This document shows positions 12,113 to 24,033 of a stretch of DNA of 64,000 nucleotides, piece after piece. Under the pieces are notes generated by a model. It saw nothing but the letters and a program-made list of their open reading frames with translations. It was not told the origin of the DNA and did not search any database. Within the stretch, counting starts at the first letter, position 1. The number at the start of each line of letters is the position of its first letter. The stretch comes from Ceratorhiza oryzae-sativae (lineage: Eukaryota; Basidiomycota; Agaricomycetes; Cantharellales; Ceratobasidiaceae), in NCBI GenBank assembly GCA_030998015.1, contig JARWMV010000233.1, positions 806,001 to 870,000 on the forward strand. The letters run 5' to 3'. The translations under genes were made by a program, and so were the position numbers.

Positions 12113-15100
12113 CTACTTTCTCCTCCACTGCGGGGGTAATGACATTGATCCATGTGTCCCTGGGCCACCTGGCGATCCAAATGGCGGAGTAAACGTCCCA
12201 CTAATAGACGGACTCATCCCTACCACCTGTGCCTTTGGCGGCTTGGGTGAGGTTGGATCTCCTGGCGTTTTCCAGTTCTACATATTGTTCAGTAAATGAC
12301 AACAGGCGTATTGTGTTGGCACACACCAGTTTCCTTCCTTCTCGATATATCTCATCCAACGTCTCGTCGAACTGATGGTCTTCTTCCAGCTTCATATAAA
12401 GTTTGTACAAAAGCAGAGCGGCCCGTGCGTCTTCGATCGAGTTATGAGTGTCGATCTGGATAGTTTGCCTCAAAAGGTACCACGACAGGAATCTCAACCC
12501 GATACGTCGCTGCCGCTCTTTCAGGAAGTAAATGTCTACCGTATCCAATACTTGCTCTTTCGGAACAGCAATGTCTGAAAAAGTGACTGGGTTAGCCGAC
12601 ATGGCGTACAGACTATGTCATTCCTACTGATAATCCTGAAGTCCTTGCTGAGCCCGTGTCCAATGAATATGCATCCTAGGTCAATCAGTAATCGAAGTTT
12701 CTTGTATGCAGACTTGAGAGGCACAAGGGCATGCTCCGAACTGTATGGGTCAAGGTCACCCGCTAATTTTCACCTGTAAGCAGAGAGGCCCACGTACCCC
12801 AACTCTAAGAGACTCACGTTTAATCCCAGAAAATTCGGTCAAGTAATCAACGATTGTATCGCTCGTGTGTATATAATCGTCAATAAACGCCCTTCCGTCT
12901 TCACGCAAGACTGACACCCGGGCAAGGCAAAGCTGAGATGGGCGTAGCACCTTTTTTGTGCCATCTGAGCGCATCTCATTCTCTTCCTGCATGAATATTT
13001 CATAGCCGGTTAATGGTTAAACAGATCAAATAAGCCTAACGTGTACCTTTTGCAAGGAAACAAACTCGGCATCGATTGCGACAAGCGTCCCGGGTGTGGG
13101 CAGTTCTTCTGGCGTCAAGGGCTCGTGTACCAACTTTGCCTTGTTCATACGCCTAGGGCGACACAATCAGCGCCTTCGGTTCGAGTACATGTGAAAGCGT
13201 ACCATGAAATGTTGTCGACCCTGCACAAGATATCGGAATCCATCTTCATCGGCAGGATACTAAAGTCAAGTGTCGAAGCGTTATCCACTCGTTCAAGGTA
13301 CAACACGCAGGGTGTCTACATGTATCGATGAGCAAATCCGAGGCAAGTGGTCCGATACTACGCACCTTCCAAGTTCCAACGAATGAAAGTGCTTCATCTT
13401 CTGTCACCCGTTGCACAACAAAGTCGTTGAACAAGAACCATCCGTCTTCGGAAACCTTGGCAAGTGCTACCAAATGAGGTGCGTGGGTCTCATTTCGCAC
13501 CTCGATCACTATAGACTGCAGGGCTCGATTCCTCTGAGTGTCGCTTCTAAATTGTAAACTGGAAAGCTTACCCTCAACTCATACTCTACACTCTCCTCCC
13601 CGTCTCTCCCACACCCAACGTCCACGCGAGGCGTTAAAAATGGCTCGCCCTTTCTCCTCCACAGTCCGGCTGTCATCCGTCAACTGGGCCGCATTGACGG
13701 CTAGCACAGGCGGAAGCGCGTTTGCGTCACGATACGCTGAGACTTGAACGTCGCTTGCTGCCGACATGATTGACACACTGAGCGATGTGTTGTTTCACGT
13801 AGGATGGACGCGCTGATCAATGACGAAAAACTGGTTCCAGGAGGAGGCTAAATATATGCGCCATGTCAACACATAGTTGAAAAGATAGTCGGATCAAAGA
13901 GACTCGCCTTGCGGTATACATCAGGTCTACGACATGACTCAACGCCTCCTTTTCAGTGACGGCGCCGCAAGCACTGCACATGACAATGGACTGTGCTTCA
14001 ATTCCCATCAACTGGGTCACAGGAGACCTTTCCGTGCCGTTGGCTGTTAGCCGAGGATTGCTATTCGGCACGTCGCTCCGTGCGCTCATCTCCTCCAACA
14101 AGAACCGGTTGAACACTTGAATAATCGCTCCATACTCCCGCTTGAGTCCTTCTGCCTGATAATCCACCACTCCCAAGGCACCAGCTACCATCCCATTAAA
14201 GCCGGCAGCTCCACAAACATAATGATACCCACCTTGCTGAATCTTGGGAATGGTCTTGCAGAAATTGCTCGCTTGGCAATTTACACCCCTCGCGTCCTCC
14301 AGCATCCGGGCCAAAAAGCCAAACTCGCACAAGAGGCAATGCTCGGTCTGACAGGGCGTTGTAATGTGTGATTGGGCGACACGTCGGACGGGATGGACAT
14401 AGTGAAGGGCTTGAAGCAAGGCGTTGGTATACGAATTAACGATATGCGTTTCCAGACCACTGTATGTCGTCTTGTTATAGTACCTAAATAGCCAAGTGAG
14501 TAAACAAGGTGTGCATATAGGGACAGGAAACCGACCCAAAGTCGAAATCTTCCACGCCAAACTTGGAGTACATAATTTCAACCCGTCTGTATGGTTTGGG
14601 TATATCCGAGATTGATGTTTCCGCCACTTGCTCTGCCACCTAAATGCAGATACGAGGTGAAACAATCCAAACAGGAATAAATTCCGACTCACTGCATCAA
14701 CATCCGATGGCTTTCTGGTAGTTCTTGTACTCCTGAACCGCCCAGACTCGACATGCACAGTGGGCGCCAAATTCCTTCGTCCGACCAAATCCTTTGGCAG
14801 CGGCGCATAGCCCACAAAATCGACCGTGCGCATCGTGTCGAGTACCTTGGGTGGGATCTTGGCGGGAGGGGGGAACGCTTGGATTCCGTGTGGAACCTTG
14901 ACCGAGATTTGGGATGATAAGAGTGGCGTCTTGTAGTACGGTAGCCCAACGGAGCTGAGTGGTCTGCAAGCAAAAGATTGGCGACGGTACTGTGGTATGA
15001 GGCAAGTGTACCCACGTATCAGGTGTCCAATTAATCTCTGGCAACTCGCTCGGTTCATGAGCCCAAATCCCAGGTTCCCCCTCGTACCCATTAAACGGCA

Positions 15101-16243
15101 CAACTTCATTCTCCGGAACAGACGAAAGCAAATGAACAAACCCCTCTCCATCACCAAACGCAAGATACTCCCCTCCAGGAGAGATAGCAGCTGAAGTCAA
15201 ATATGAGGACGTTTGTATCTATCGGGATCCCAATTGAACCGCTGCACAAAAAGATGAAGTACAGGCTCACTTGATTAAAGTCGGTCGCACCAGCAGGCTT
15301 GGTGATATCAATAACGCTAAGAAACCCTTGACTGGACGCAAGCACAATCGTCGATGGCTTCTTCGGATGCGGCCGAATAAACGACGGGAGATCCGCAAAC
15401 GGCACAGGTGGGAGCGGCCGCAACGTCCGTGCATCAAACACCTTGATAAACGTATCCGCGTGGGGCCGCGATTGCCTATTACGACGATCAATAGGAGATC
15501 AAACCTCTCGATTCGGCGAGATATACCTGATCCCCCATCCAGACGTCAGAATATACTGTCCACTCGTCTCAAGCGCTTGAATCCCTCCGCTATGCGCGAT
15601 ACATGAATTCTCGGCTGCGCTCTCTTCCCTCCCGCGTGCTCTGAAATCGTGCGTCCGTAGCATACCATCGACCGAGCCCGAGACGAGCATCGTATGGATA
15701 TGCGCGAGGTGCGAGACATGAGAAGGGGACTGAACGTGTCGCATCGATGCACCAGTGACAGAATTGATAATGTGGAACGTATGGGAGGATGGTGTAGAGG
15801 ATGCGACGACAAATGCGTTTGGGATCGTCGGATGATGGGAAAACGTCGAGAGCTGTTGGTCCTGAGCTCTAACCCCCCTCCAAAATCAATGGACCCAACT
15901 AATTGAATAGAAAAAAAAAGACCCACATAAACTGCCACCGGTTCGCCCCACCCTTTGTCCAACTTCCGAAGCCCATATTTCCCAACGCCTTGATGTCCTT
16001 TTCTCCCGTCAAGAGCTTCAACACGCCCGTCTCGCCTCGTACGGGAAAGGTTACACCCCGCGTCATGTTTCCTGCGTATCCCGAGTCGAGATTTCCAAAG
16101 TATCCGGTGACGAGTCCTATACCGGACCCGGTCCAGAGCATGTCCGAAACCGGGTCAAAAGAGAGAGCGGTGACGGGGACGGGCGACGACAGATGGATGC
16201 TGGGTATAGGCTGATACGTGGATTTAGGTTGCGGTTGCTCCAT
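12113..16243 (-). CDS. PAN2: PAN2, catalytic subunit of the PAN2-PAN3 poly(A) nuclease, with apparent indels
   Basis: Shortens poly(A) tails in a PABP-stimulated way. From ATG 16241-16243 the order is: an N-terminal WD40-like propeller ([54 protein letters not shown]); a linker; an inactive ubiquitin-hydrolase-like domain ([50 protein letters not shown]); then a DEDDh exonuclease with AIDAEFVSL (D, E), HGLSKDFRI (D) and [14 protein letters not shown] (H, D). The C-tail is Pro/Gly-rich, and the stop is TAG at 12113-12115. The middle region is not continuous: moving from [19 protein letters not shown] to [12 protein letters not shown] near 13721 needs one extra base, and moving from SRTV to the [14 protein letters not shown]...YELR frame near 13660 needs two. 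I interpret these as sequence errors. Many introns of about 50 nt. Confidence 0.92.
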
Positions 16244-16693
16244 GTTAAAATCTTTATATGTGTTGGTAAGTTGTATTGAAACTGGTTGTAGACAAGTGCC
16301 TGCCTATTGGGCATAAACCTAATCAAGATAGAATAATAGCCAACTCTGGGCTTCAAGATGCAACTAGTGCCGGCTTCTGGGATGGAACAAAAGACAATAG
16401 CTTATGCCAGTATAAAAACAACGATGATTATACAACAGCCAGCTAGCCTCGAGGGGGGCAACGTACAGATACAAGATGCTAAGCGCTGGGGCGGCGGGTT
16501 CTATTTGCGGAATCAGACTCTGGCGCTTTCACGTGACATCGGGATCGGTTTGATCCCCGAGCGATGACGTCTATTCGCACGCAATGAGCAGTTTTGAATA
16601 TATTTAGTTGTTGTGCATGTGGTTAAATTTATATACAAGGTATCTAAAATTATCAAAGTCTCATCCCGCCCCAAAGGTCGGTGCATTATATCT
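16244..16693. other. Intergenic region between PAN2 (5') and the SYLF gene (3')
   Basis: 0.45 kb serving as PAN2 upstream region on the minus strand. It contains a TCACGTGA E-box at 16529-16536, about 290 bp upstream of the PAN2 ATG. No gene seen. Confidence 0.55.
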
Positions 16694-17801
16694 TCAGTTG
16701 TGCTGGTCGGCATCAAACACTGTCTGACCAGCAGCTATGGGGCGATGTCCGCCAGTGGTGTCAGGAACATAGGCCTCAGTTGGGATACCGGATTCGTCAA
16801 GACCTTCTGCGGCTTCGATTACCTACGAAGCGGCGTGTGAATGCGATACGGGGCGCAAGAGGGTGCAACTGACCTCGTACATCTTTCCAGCAACTTCTGG
16901 TGGGGGTACGCGTCCGCTCAGGATATCCCGAGCGGGAACATTGGAGCCGTAAAAGTCGCGGTTGGCGTCTTTCCGCTCGATGAGGACGGTTCCTTCCAGA
17001 CTCAAGCCGGCGAACAACCCTGCAGACCCATGAGTCGGAAACAGGACAAGGAGGGAAGTGAGACAGACGCACCCTTGCTCTTGGAATAGCTAAACATTGG
17101 TGCTGGGCTCGCCAGACTGGCCTGGACCGCTCCACCTGTGCCAATCGGTCCGGCCGTGGCAGAAACATTGCCGCCAATGGTGACGTTTCCGCCCATGGAA
17201 AATGCTCGAACAGCCTCTTCAGAATTGAGCACAATCACGAAGTCGGTGATATCGGCGCCTGTTGGGGTGGATGAGAGGCGCCGTGCGCACAGCAGACGGG
17301 ACGACGCACCGATTTGAAGGCCCCAGCCGACGCCGGCGGTGCCGATGCAGCTGGGGGCGCTCCAGGAACCATCAGGCAGACGGGCAATCACGAGGCCGGA
17401 GCCAGCCTTGCCCGAAAAGACAAACCCGGCCTTGATCACCTGGGGGGGAGACGTTCGGTCTTGTGAGGCGGATTGGAAGCAGCGAGACGCACCTGGAAGA
17501 CCGCGAGCCCACGGGCGCGTTGCAGGACGGCCTTGGGGATCGAGTTCAAGGCCGACTCGGGATGATCAGGGTTCGCTGCCGGTGGCGGTCAGCCGGGCGC
17601 TGGCGACGGCGACGGCGACGGGCACTCACCGAGAAAGCTCTCGAGGATGCGGGCTGCCTTCTCGGCCTCGCCGGGGAGGGAGAAGCCGCGGATGACGGCG
17701 GCGGACTCCTGCTGGACGCGGGCGCCGCCCTCGTGCATGAACGCGGTGGCCTGCAGCTGGGCCTTGCGTGCGCCTTCGCGGAACTTGTTGAGCATCGACA
17801 T
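16694..17801 (-). CDS. SYLF-domain (Ysc84/SH3YL1-type) lipid- and actin-binding protein, SYLF only
   Basis: The start is ATG 17799-17801 (MSMLNKFREGARKAQLQ). The SYLF domain is recognisable in order: EAEKAARILESFLGE, SALNSIPKAVLQRARGLAVF, KAGFVFSGKAGSGLVIAR, SAPSCIGTAGVGWGLQIG, ADITDFVIVLNSEEAVRAF, then GGNVTIGGNVSATAGPIG, MFSYSKSKG and LFAGLSLEGTVLIERKDAN. The protein ends about 50 residues after the domain (FDADQHN) without the SH3 domain of yeast Ysc84, so it is a SYLF-only form. Family members bind phosphoinositides and actin at endocytic sites. The exon join before ADITDF uses donor G|GTGCGT (QIG|A). It diverges from the PA-TM-RING gene with 105 bp between start codons, so the promoter is shared; both products may act in endocytic or vacuolar traffic (inference). 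Confidence 0.88.
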
Positions 17802-17906
17802 GGTCGTGGCTGAAATGACGAGGTCGGACGGTGTGTGCATCCGGCACGTGCCACACATCTAGCCCCATATACCCCACCAGGCGATGTGTCTCTGCCCGAC
17901 CACCGC

Positions 17907-19675
17907 ATGCTCGTCGCTCTCCTGCTCCTGCTCCGCATCGCAGCTGCCGTCCCGCTCGCCCCGGCCGGCACCACCCATGATCCGTGGTGGACGTGTCTCG
18001 GCCGTGCGCTCGGCTTCCGCGCCTACCGACACGGCTCTTACGCCGTCGACCTCGGCATGCCCCAGAATGGCGACAGCTGGTTCTGGAACTTAAACGGATG
18101 GTCCATGGCCGAGAGCGAGCTCAGTGTCGTGGTGAGATCATGGTCTTCTACAACCTGCGTGCCTGCTGCTCAGACCACCCCCAGGATCAAGACCCGATCC
18201 AAACATTCGCCGCCCGACCCGCCCTCTTTGGCGCCCATATTGTCTCGTCGCCCGGCCTGCTCGGCCATCTCCTGCCCCTCAACTCGTTTACCGTTCACGA
18301 CAACAGGTCTCTCGACGACACGAGTGAGCAGCTTGCTGCTGCTTGGCCATCGATCGCATTCTGACGTGCGCTAGATACTTACGAAGCAGTACCTTATCCG
18401 CTAAGCAAACAGAACACGGGATGTCCGCCCTTACGTATTCCAGACGGACATCCTCGCCCCTCGATGAACGAGAGCTGGCTTGCCCTCGTCATCCGGGGGG
18501 AATGTAGCTTTGACGAAAAAGTGAGCTCGTTTGCGTCGGCCCAAGCCACTCGAACTAAATTGGCATCAACCCAGGTCCGTCAAGCCCAGCGCCTCGGCGC
18601 CAGAGCGGCCGTCGTCGGCGGCCAACTTCCAGGCCCCGGCGCCATAGACGAGCTCGTCTCGATGTCCGCCGCCTGTGCGTGGCCCATCTTGCCCATTTGC
18701 TACCTACTCATATAATAACAGCAGACAGTCGCGATATTACCATCCCCGCCGTATATGTCACCCACGCGAGCTACACTAAGCTCCTCAACCTCATTCTCGC
18801 TAGCAACATAAGTACATCTGGCCTCCGCACCATTAGTGTCGTCCTTGGACCAGAGGAAACATGGGCCTGGTGGTCGTGAGTAGTCCTCAGCCAGCTCTGT
18901 GTGCTTGGCCTGGAAACCAAACGCAGCTCTGTGTGTTCTACAGCCCGATATTGTCGTTTGCCATCTTGCTCCTATTGCCCAGGCAAGTCGACCGATTCAT
19001 CCCAAAATCGTATAGCCGTTGATGAATATTGGTCATCTACAGCATCATGACACTCATCACGCTTTTCGTCCACCGAATCCGCGCCGCTCGACACGCTGCA
19101 CGCCAGCGCGCCCCAGGCGACGTTGTTCGAGCACTCCCAGTGCGAGTATGGACAGGCGCACTTTGGGTAAGCGAAAAGGACTGGCTCGCGAGCCACCCCC
19201 ATGGCGTCTCGCATTCCTCCGACCCGCCCACTCCCGAACCGGAACCCGCAGATGACGTCCCAAAGTGGTTCGACTCACAAGCCGAGTGCGCGATTTGCCT
19301 CAGCTCATACGCGAGAGGCGATCGTGTGCGCGTGTTGCCGTGCAGTCATGTGTTTCACGTCGAAGAGGTCGATGGATGGTTGCTCAACCGACGCAAAGTG
19401 GTGAGTTCTATTCGTAATCGTTGTTTTCTTCTTTTGGCCTTCTCACAACACTGTTCCAGTGCCCCATATGTAAAGCCGATGTAACACACCCCGCACCACG
19501 CCCGGTTCATACCCACCACGACGCCGAAGCCGCAAGCGGATCAAACTCATCACCCACGGGGGCAGCATCTGGCCAGGGCACCGGACCATGGTGGCAGAGG
19601 GTTTGGCGTCGAGTTCGGGACCGGCGGTCAACTGCTGCGGCTCCAGCCACTGAGAGGACGCCGCTGTTATCTTGA
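17907..19675 (+). CDS. PA-TM-RING E3 ubiquitin ligase with a non-canonical RING
   Basis: The ATG at 17907 starts a signal peptide ([16 protein letters not shown]). The lumenal protease-associated domain follows ([69 protein letters not shown]). Then come a transmembrane stretch, a cytosolic segment and a RING finger: [33 protein letters not shown], then CPIC. The C-terminus is Ser/Gly/Pro-rich and ends TERTPLLS. This is the RNF13/RNF167 layout of endosomal/vacuolar ligases. In RING-H2 proteins the residue three after the second His is normally Cys; here HVEE places Glu in that zinc-ligand position. Exons were joined at SVV|DQDPIQ (acceptor CCCCCAG), DDTN|TYEAVP and FDEK|VRQAQ, all in frame. 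Confidence 0.87.
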
Positions 19676-19966
19676 TATTCTATGATTACTTGGATTATTA
19701 AGGTTTGTGATAGATAGGGGTAGTCCCAGGGTTTGTGGGTTGCTTTGGGTATTTGTCGCTCTGTTATATTGCTTTTTTGTCCCAACTCGGTAATTTGTTT
19801 GGAATGAACAATTTTTTTTGAAAGTGTGCATATACAGGCTGATAACGAACAGGGGTATAATTTACACGGAAGTATACACATACAAGGAAATAGATCATGT
19901 TCAAGAAAACAAAAATAACCAAAGCGGTCCAGCCAGTCGTAATCACTCATCCAATCTCATTCAAAT

Positions 19967-22817
19967 TCAAAACGTCCCGCGCCTAGAGCCATGGCTGCCT
20001 TCAGACGGGGGCGGCTGCTGTTGCGCCTGAGGGAACGCATACTGCGGCGCGCCATTCGTCGTGGGGGGCGGTACACCCACACTCTCGCCCGGCGTAGTAG
20101 GCTCGGACGACAAATACGCCGACGACTGCTCTTCGTCCATTCGGCGCGGCGGCTGGGGCGGTCCAGCGGGCGTATACGAATACGTCCGGGACCGCTGAGG
20201 CATACCTGGCCTAGGCGCGTATCCCATCTCTTGCGCCTGTCGGTACCGAAGCGCAGCGGCCGGGTTTGATGTATTGTACGTTGGCTGACGCATGGGCGGC
20301 GATTGGGATGGAGCCGAGTGCGGCGGTGGCTGCTCAATTTGTTGGGGAGCAGAGGTCCGGCGCATGTATTGGGACATGTCGTAGGGCGAGAATTGCATTG
20401 GCGGGAGCTCTTGGTAGTGGTTTCGAGGCGTGTTGTCGTGGAGGGATGCTATGGAGATGTTGGTGCTTTGTTACATCAAAAGAGACAAGACGCTTACAGC
20501 GAGCGGTGTAGCTTGCGATGCGAGAGTCGATCATTCTGTCATGCACACGTTGGGCTTCCTTGATCTTGTTCAACATGGCCTTGAGGCGTCCTAACCGCAT
20601 CGAATTAGCAATACGATTGACTAGGACAAAAGCCGAGGCATACCTAGACCGGTCGTAGTCTCGTCCAAGTGACGTACGAGCTCGTTTCGTAGAGACATGA
20701 GTCCAGCAAGGTCACTCTAATTCACCAATCAGTCGTGCGCCTTGACATCCTTCAAACCAACATACCTGAATATCCCTATCCTCGGTGATACAGTAGCGGG
20801 TAATGTCAAAGTCATGCAACTGGTCCATAAAGTCGTCAATCTCTCTGGCTCGACGCAGCAACTCGGTCGTTTTCTCCTCGTGAGCGGGGTCTTGGCTTCT
20901 TGATTGATGCGACAAGAGTTCCTAGTCCAATATTTGAGTACCTTTTCGAGCGAGACGTATGCACACAAAACTTACCACCACATGCGCAGGGAATCGCCCG
21001 ACCTGACCCTGGCAATGACCCAGCCAATAACGTCCACCCTCCTCCTGCCGAATTACCGCCAAGACTTCGCCCTCGCGCAACGTCAGCTCGCCCGAGTTGG
21101 TCGCATAATACTCTTGAATTACTCGCACAAACTGCACGCCCGCAAGATTGACTAACACCGCAGCAGGGTCCGCCCCGGCTCCTGCACCCCGTCGACGCGA
21201 CTGAGCACGTACACGGCTGGTCGCACGAGACCGACCCGTCGTCGCGGGAGATGAAGGCGACGGCGAACGTGAACGAAAGCCATTGCGGCCTGGAGATACC
21301 GACGGGTGCCTAGATCGGGCACGTTGATGCGTGGGCGGCGGCACACGCTGCTGCTGGCCGTACGGCATGCGGGGATCTTCGGAGATCGTCGCCGGCACAT
21401 GAGCCATCGCTGGACCTGGGTGGCGTCCGCGCGGGCTGGGCTCCTCGGGGTCGGAGAGCGTGCCGTCGACGAGTGAGCTGGTGCGGCTCGTACGTCCGCG
21501 GCGGCCGCTCCGCTCGTTGAGCCTGTCGCGTGCCTCGCGGCCACCATCCATCGACGGTGTTACGCCGCCAAATGCACCTTGGGCGGGTGGACGTCGGCTC
21601 CGTGTGGAAGGCGCATCCGACTGCACGCCATCGTCCTCGTCAGGCCAATTCGGACGTGAGCTCCCAAAGCTCGGTCGAGGTCCGCCGAGCGGCGGTGGAA
21701 TCATCGAGGGCGGGATACCCTGGATGCTCGACGCAGGGAATTCACGGACAGGGGGGAGCCCGCTCTGTCCAACTGGAACAATCGGAGTAGTCGCATCATC
21801 GATACCAAACCCACCAGGCATAGACGCATTGAACGAACCAGGGGCGGCGATAGGCTCTCCAACGTTATGATTGCCGGTAAGATGGGTACGGATGCTCGAA
21901 CGCCCATCATCGTCGGGGTCTTCGGCTGCGGCACGAGCTGTAAACGATGGCCCAGGAGGAACCGGGGGCGGGCGACGGCTCCCCTCGGGCGATTGTGTAG
22001 CCGTTTCGCTCGCTTGAGCAAGGTGCTCATCCAGGCCAGTGATAGGGGTGAGAATAGTAGCATCATTAGGGTCGCCTATGCGAATCTGGGACGCCCAGGT
22101 CTTCAACGACCCACGTATATTCTACCAAAGGCTGTTAGTGTTGAGCGATCAGCAAGTCCAACTGTTCGACTTACCGGGTCACTGGCGGCCTGCCTAAGAG
22201 TGCCGACAAACACCGGAGCAGCGATGAATTTTTGTGCGTCGGCGCCAGACACAGAGCGTTGCGCCAAAACTCGAGCGATAGCAATAGCACGCGCGCGGGC
22301 CTCGACGCCTGCGTTCTTGTCCTGAAGCCGAACACGAAGGACCTCGACAGCAGCACGAGCACTAGTCACGGGATCAATCAACTGTATGCAGAGGTGTCCC
22401 GAGGTAATCACCCGTTGGCTCCTGCAGCGCGAACCTCCTCTCCCAACCGTCGGATGGCCGCGGGGTCTTCGGGCTTTGATGGGTCCGTCAGGCGGACTGT
22501 AGGACGCAGGAATGTGGTCAGTCGCAGAAACATGTGTAAATGTGGTTGAAACTCACTGATGGCCGTCTGCCAGGCAGATGCGCTATTGCTGTTGGGGGGT
22601 CCGTTTGTTTGGCTGCCGCCACGCGCCCGCGAGTTGGAGGTGGCTGGTTTCGGCTTTTGCGCACCCGTCGAGCCCGATTTGTCTAATACCGACTTGTGAG
22701 CAATGCCGTCTATCGATGTTCAGTCAGTCACTAACCACTCGACGAATTTCCAGCGGCATCGACGTGAACGAAATCGGGCGAGGCACCAGTCCCCGCCTTT
22801 GCGGTCCAAGCGTTCAT
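19967..22817 (-). CDS. VHS-like/SH3/GAT-core adaptor, probably ESCRT-0 (STAM/Hse1-like)
   Basis: The start is ATG 22815-22817 (MNAWTAKAGTGASPDFVHVD). After a Ser/Pro-rich N-terminus of roughly 80 residues comes a helical VHS-like segment (VTSARAAVEVLRVRLQDKN, ARAIAIARVLAQRSV, LKTWASQIRIGDPND). A long disordered Pro/Arg/Ser linker follows. An SH3 domain comes next (FVRVIQEYYATNSGELTL, REGEVLAVIRQEEGGRYWLG, GRFPAHVV), then a helical region resembling the STAM/Hse1 GAT core (REIDDFMDQLHDFDITRY, LMSLRNELVRHLDETTTGLG, RLKAMLNKIKEAQRVHDRM). The Gln/Pro-rich tail ends RRGTF. The VHS-SH3-GAT order fits Hse1/STAM, which sorts ubiquitinated cargo at endosomes. The N-terminal extension and very long linker are unusual, so another SH3 adaptor is possible. 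Confidence 0.62.
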
Positions 22818-24033
22818 AATTGATCCAAGCACCGTGAATGGAGTAAGAAGGGGTCAATGTTGGGGAGGGACTAGGGACACAAGCCTAGCTGGTATGAATC
22901 CGTGAGTGAGAGAGATTCGGCAGCTATAAGGGGGGCGCAGCTCACCTTGTGATCGTGCCTGTACCGCATGTTCGAGAGAGATAAATCTGTGGAGATAACT
23001 GGGAGCTGATTGCAACGTTGTTGAGCAGCCGACATGAGGCAAGGGCGAGGATCCTCCACGCCGCCTCTATATGGCCGCAATGTCTATTTCTTCTTGCAGC
23101 ACGATTATCAGATGATGCTGCCAATAAATCTGGCTTCGGGACGGATCCGAGAGAACTAAAAAGCGTGAATTTGCGTGGATAGTGTTGGAGGCGATTGTGA
23201 ACTCTCTGCAAGAGGGGCTCGCAATTACGGTCGCCGACATTGGTTAGATAGCAGAGCATTTCACCGGCAAACCTGGTGAAGAGAAGAGCACGGCGATTCC
23301 AAAAAGAACGCAGAAGATGTCTCGTGAGCAAAAAGTGGCGCCCAGCGGGGACTGGATTCGCGTCATCCCAAGAACTTTGCCAAATTAAGCAAGTCGTAAT
23401 CGGGGGTATTTTACAAGCTCTGAGACTTAGATTTAGCCCTTGGGAAGTTAGATCAGCACTACGCACGGTCTTCAATCAGAGTGCGGACGCAAAGCTGGAG
23501 TTGCTTATATCGGCTCCGGCTTCAACGTCATCCGCCCGGATGAGGGGGCCGTAGCCCGCAGGTTTGAATCTGAGCTTGAACCGCCGACTTCTTATGTGTC
23601 TCGGGCCCCCCCGGTGAGTATCCAAGTGACTATCGCTTGCCCACGCCAAAGGTCGCCGGTAGGGTTCGGTTTCAGATGTTCGAGACAACCGAGAACGGAC
23701 AAGGATTGATGGCACTTGTCATGAGGACAGAATGCGGCTAGTTCCAGCGGCGACCTCGGTGTATCTGGCCGCGTCTCTTGTCAGAGCGTGGCAATATTAG
23801 AGTCCAAGTGCGGGCGAACATGCCAACTCTGACACCAACTACCCAATTGGGATTAGTCATCGCCTATGCAAAGATGCCGCCGGCCGGAACCGGGTGCGCA
23901 AGTCGAGCCTCCGCCCGCATTTCGTCGTCCATTCTCCGCTATATAATGGCCTGGGCTCGCTTGCTTCACACCACATCCTAAAGCCCACCACTCCAGCTCC
24001 ACTAGCCAGCTCTTAGTCGATTCAACTCTTACC
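22818..24033. other. 1.2-kb intergenic region, no gene recognised
   Basis: Lies between two divergent genes. A 177-codon open frame exists on the minus strand (22942-23475) but shows no domain, intron structure or usual codon pattern. A TATATAATG box at 23940-23948 is about 90 bp upstream of the RCF2-1 start. Confidence 0.45.
23940..23946 (+). promoter_or_regulatory. TATA-like box of RCF2 copy 1
   Basis: TATATAA about 88 bp upstream of the ATG at 24034; the second RCF2 copy has TATTTAAG at an equivalent distance (25301). Confidence 0.45.

Noticed and set aside
13520..13536. GGCTCGATTCC resembling a tRNA B box
   Set aside because: Lies within PAN2 coding sequence and has no A box or cloverleaf around it.
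23336..23352. TGGCGCCCAGCGGGGAC, like a retroelement primer-binding site or a tRNA 3' end
   Set aside because: No LTR or coding sequence of a retroelement follows on either side, and the region lacks the paired arms and box sequences of a tRNA.
22942..23475. 177-codon open frame on the minus strand
   Set aside because: No recognisable motif, no splice context and Cys/Arg/Leu-rich composition unlike neighbouring proteins; kept only as a note in the intergenic entry.
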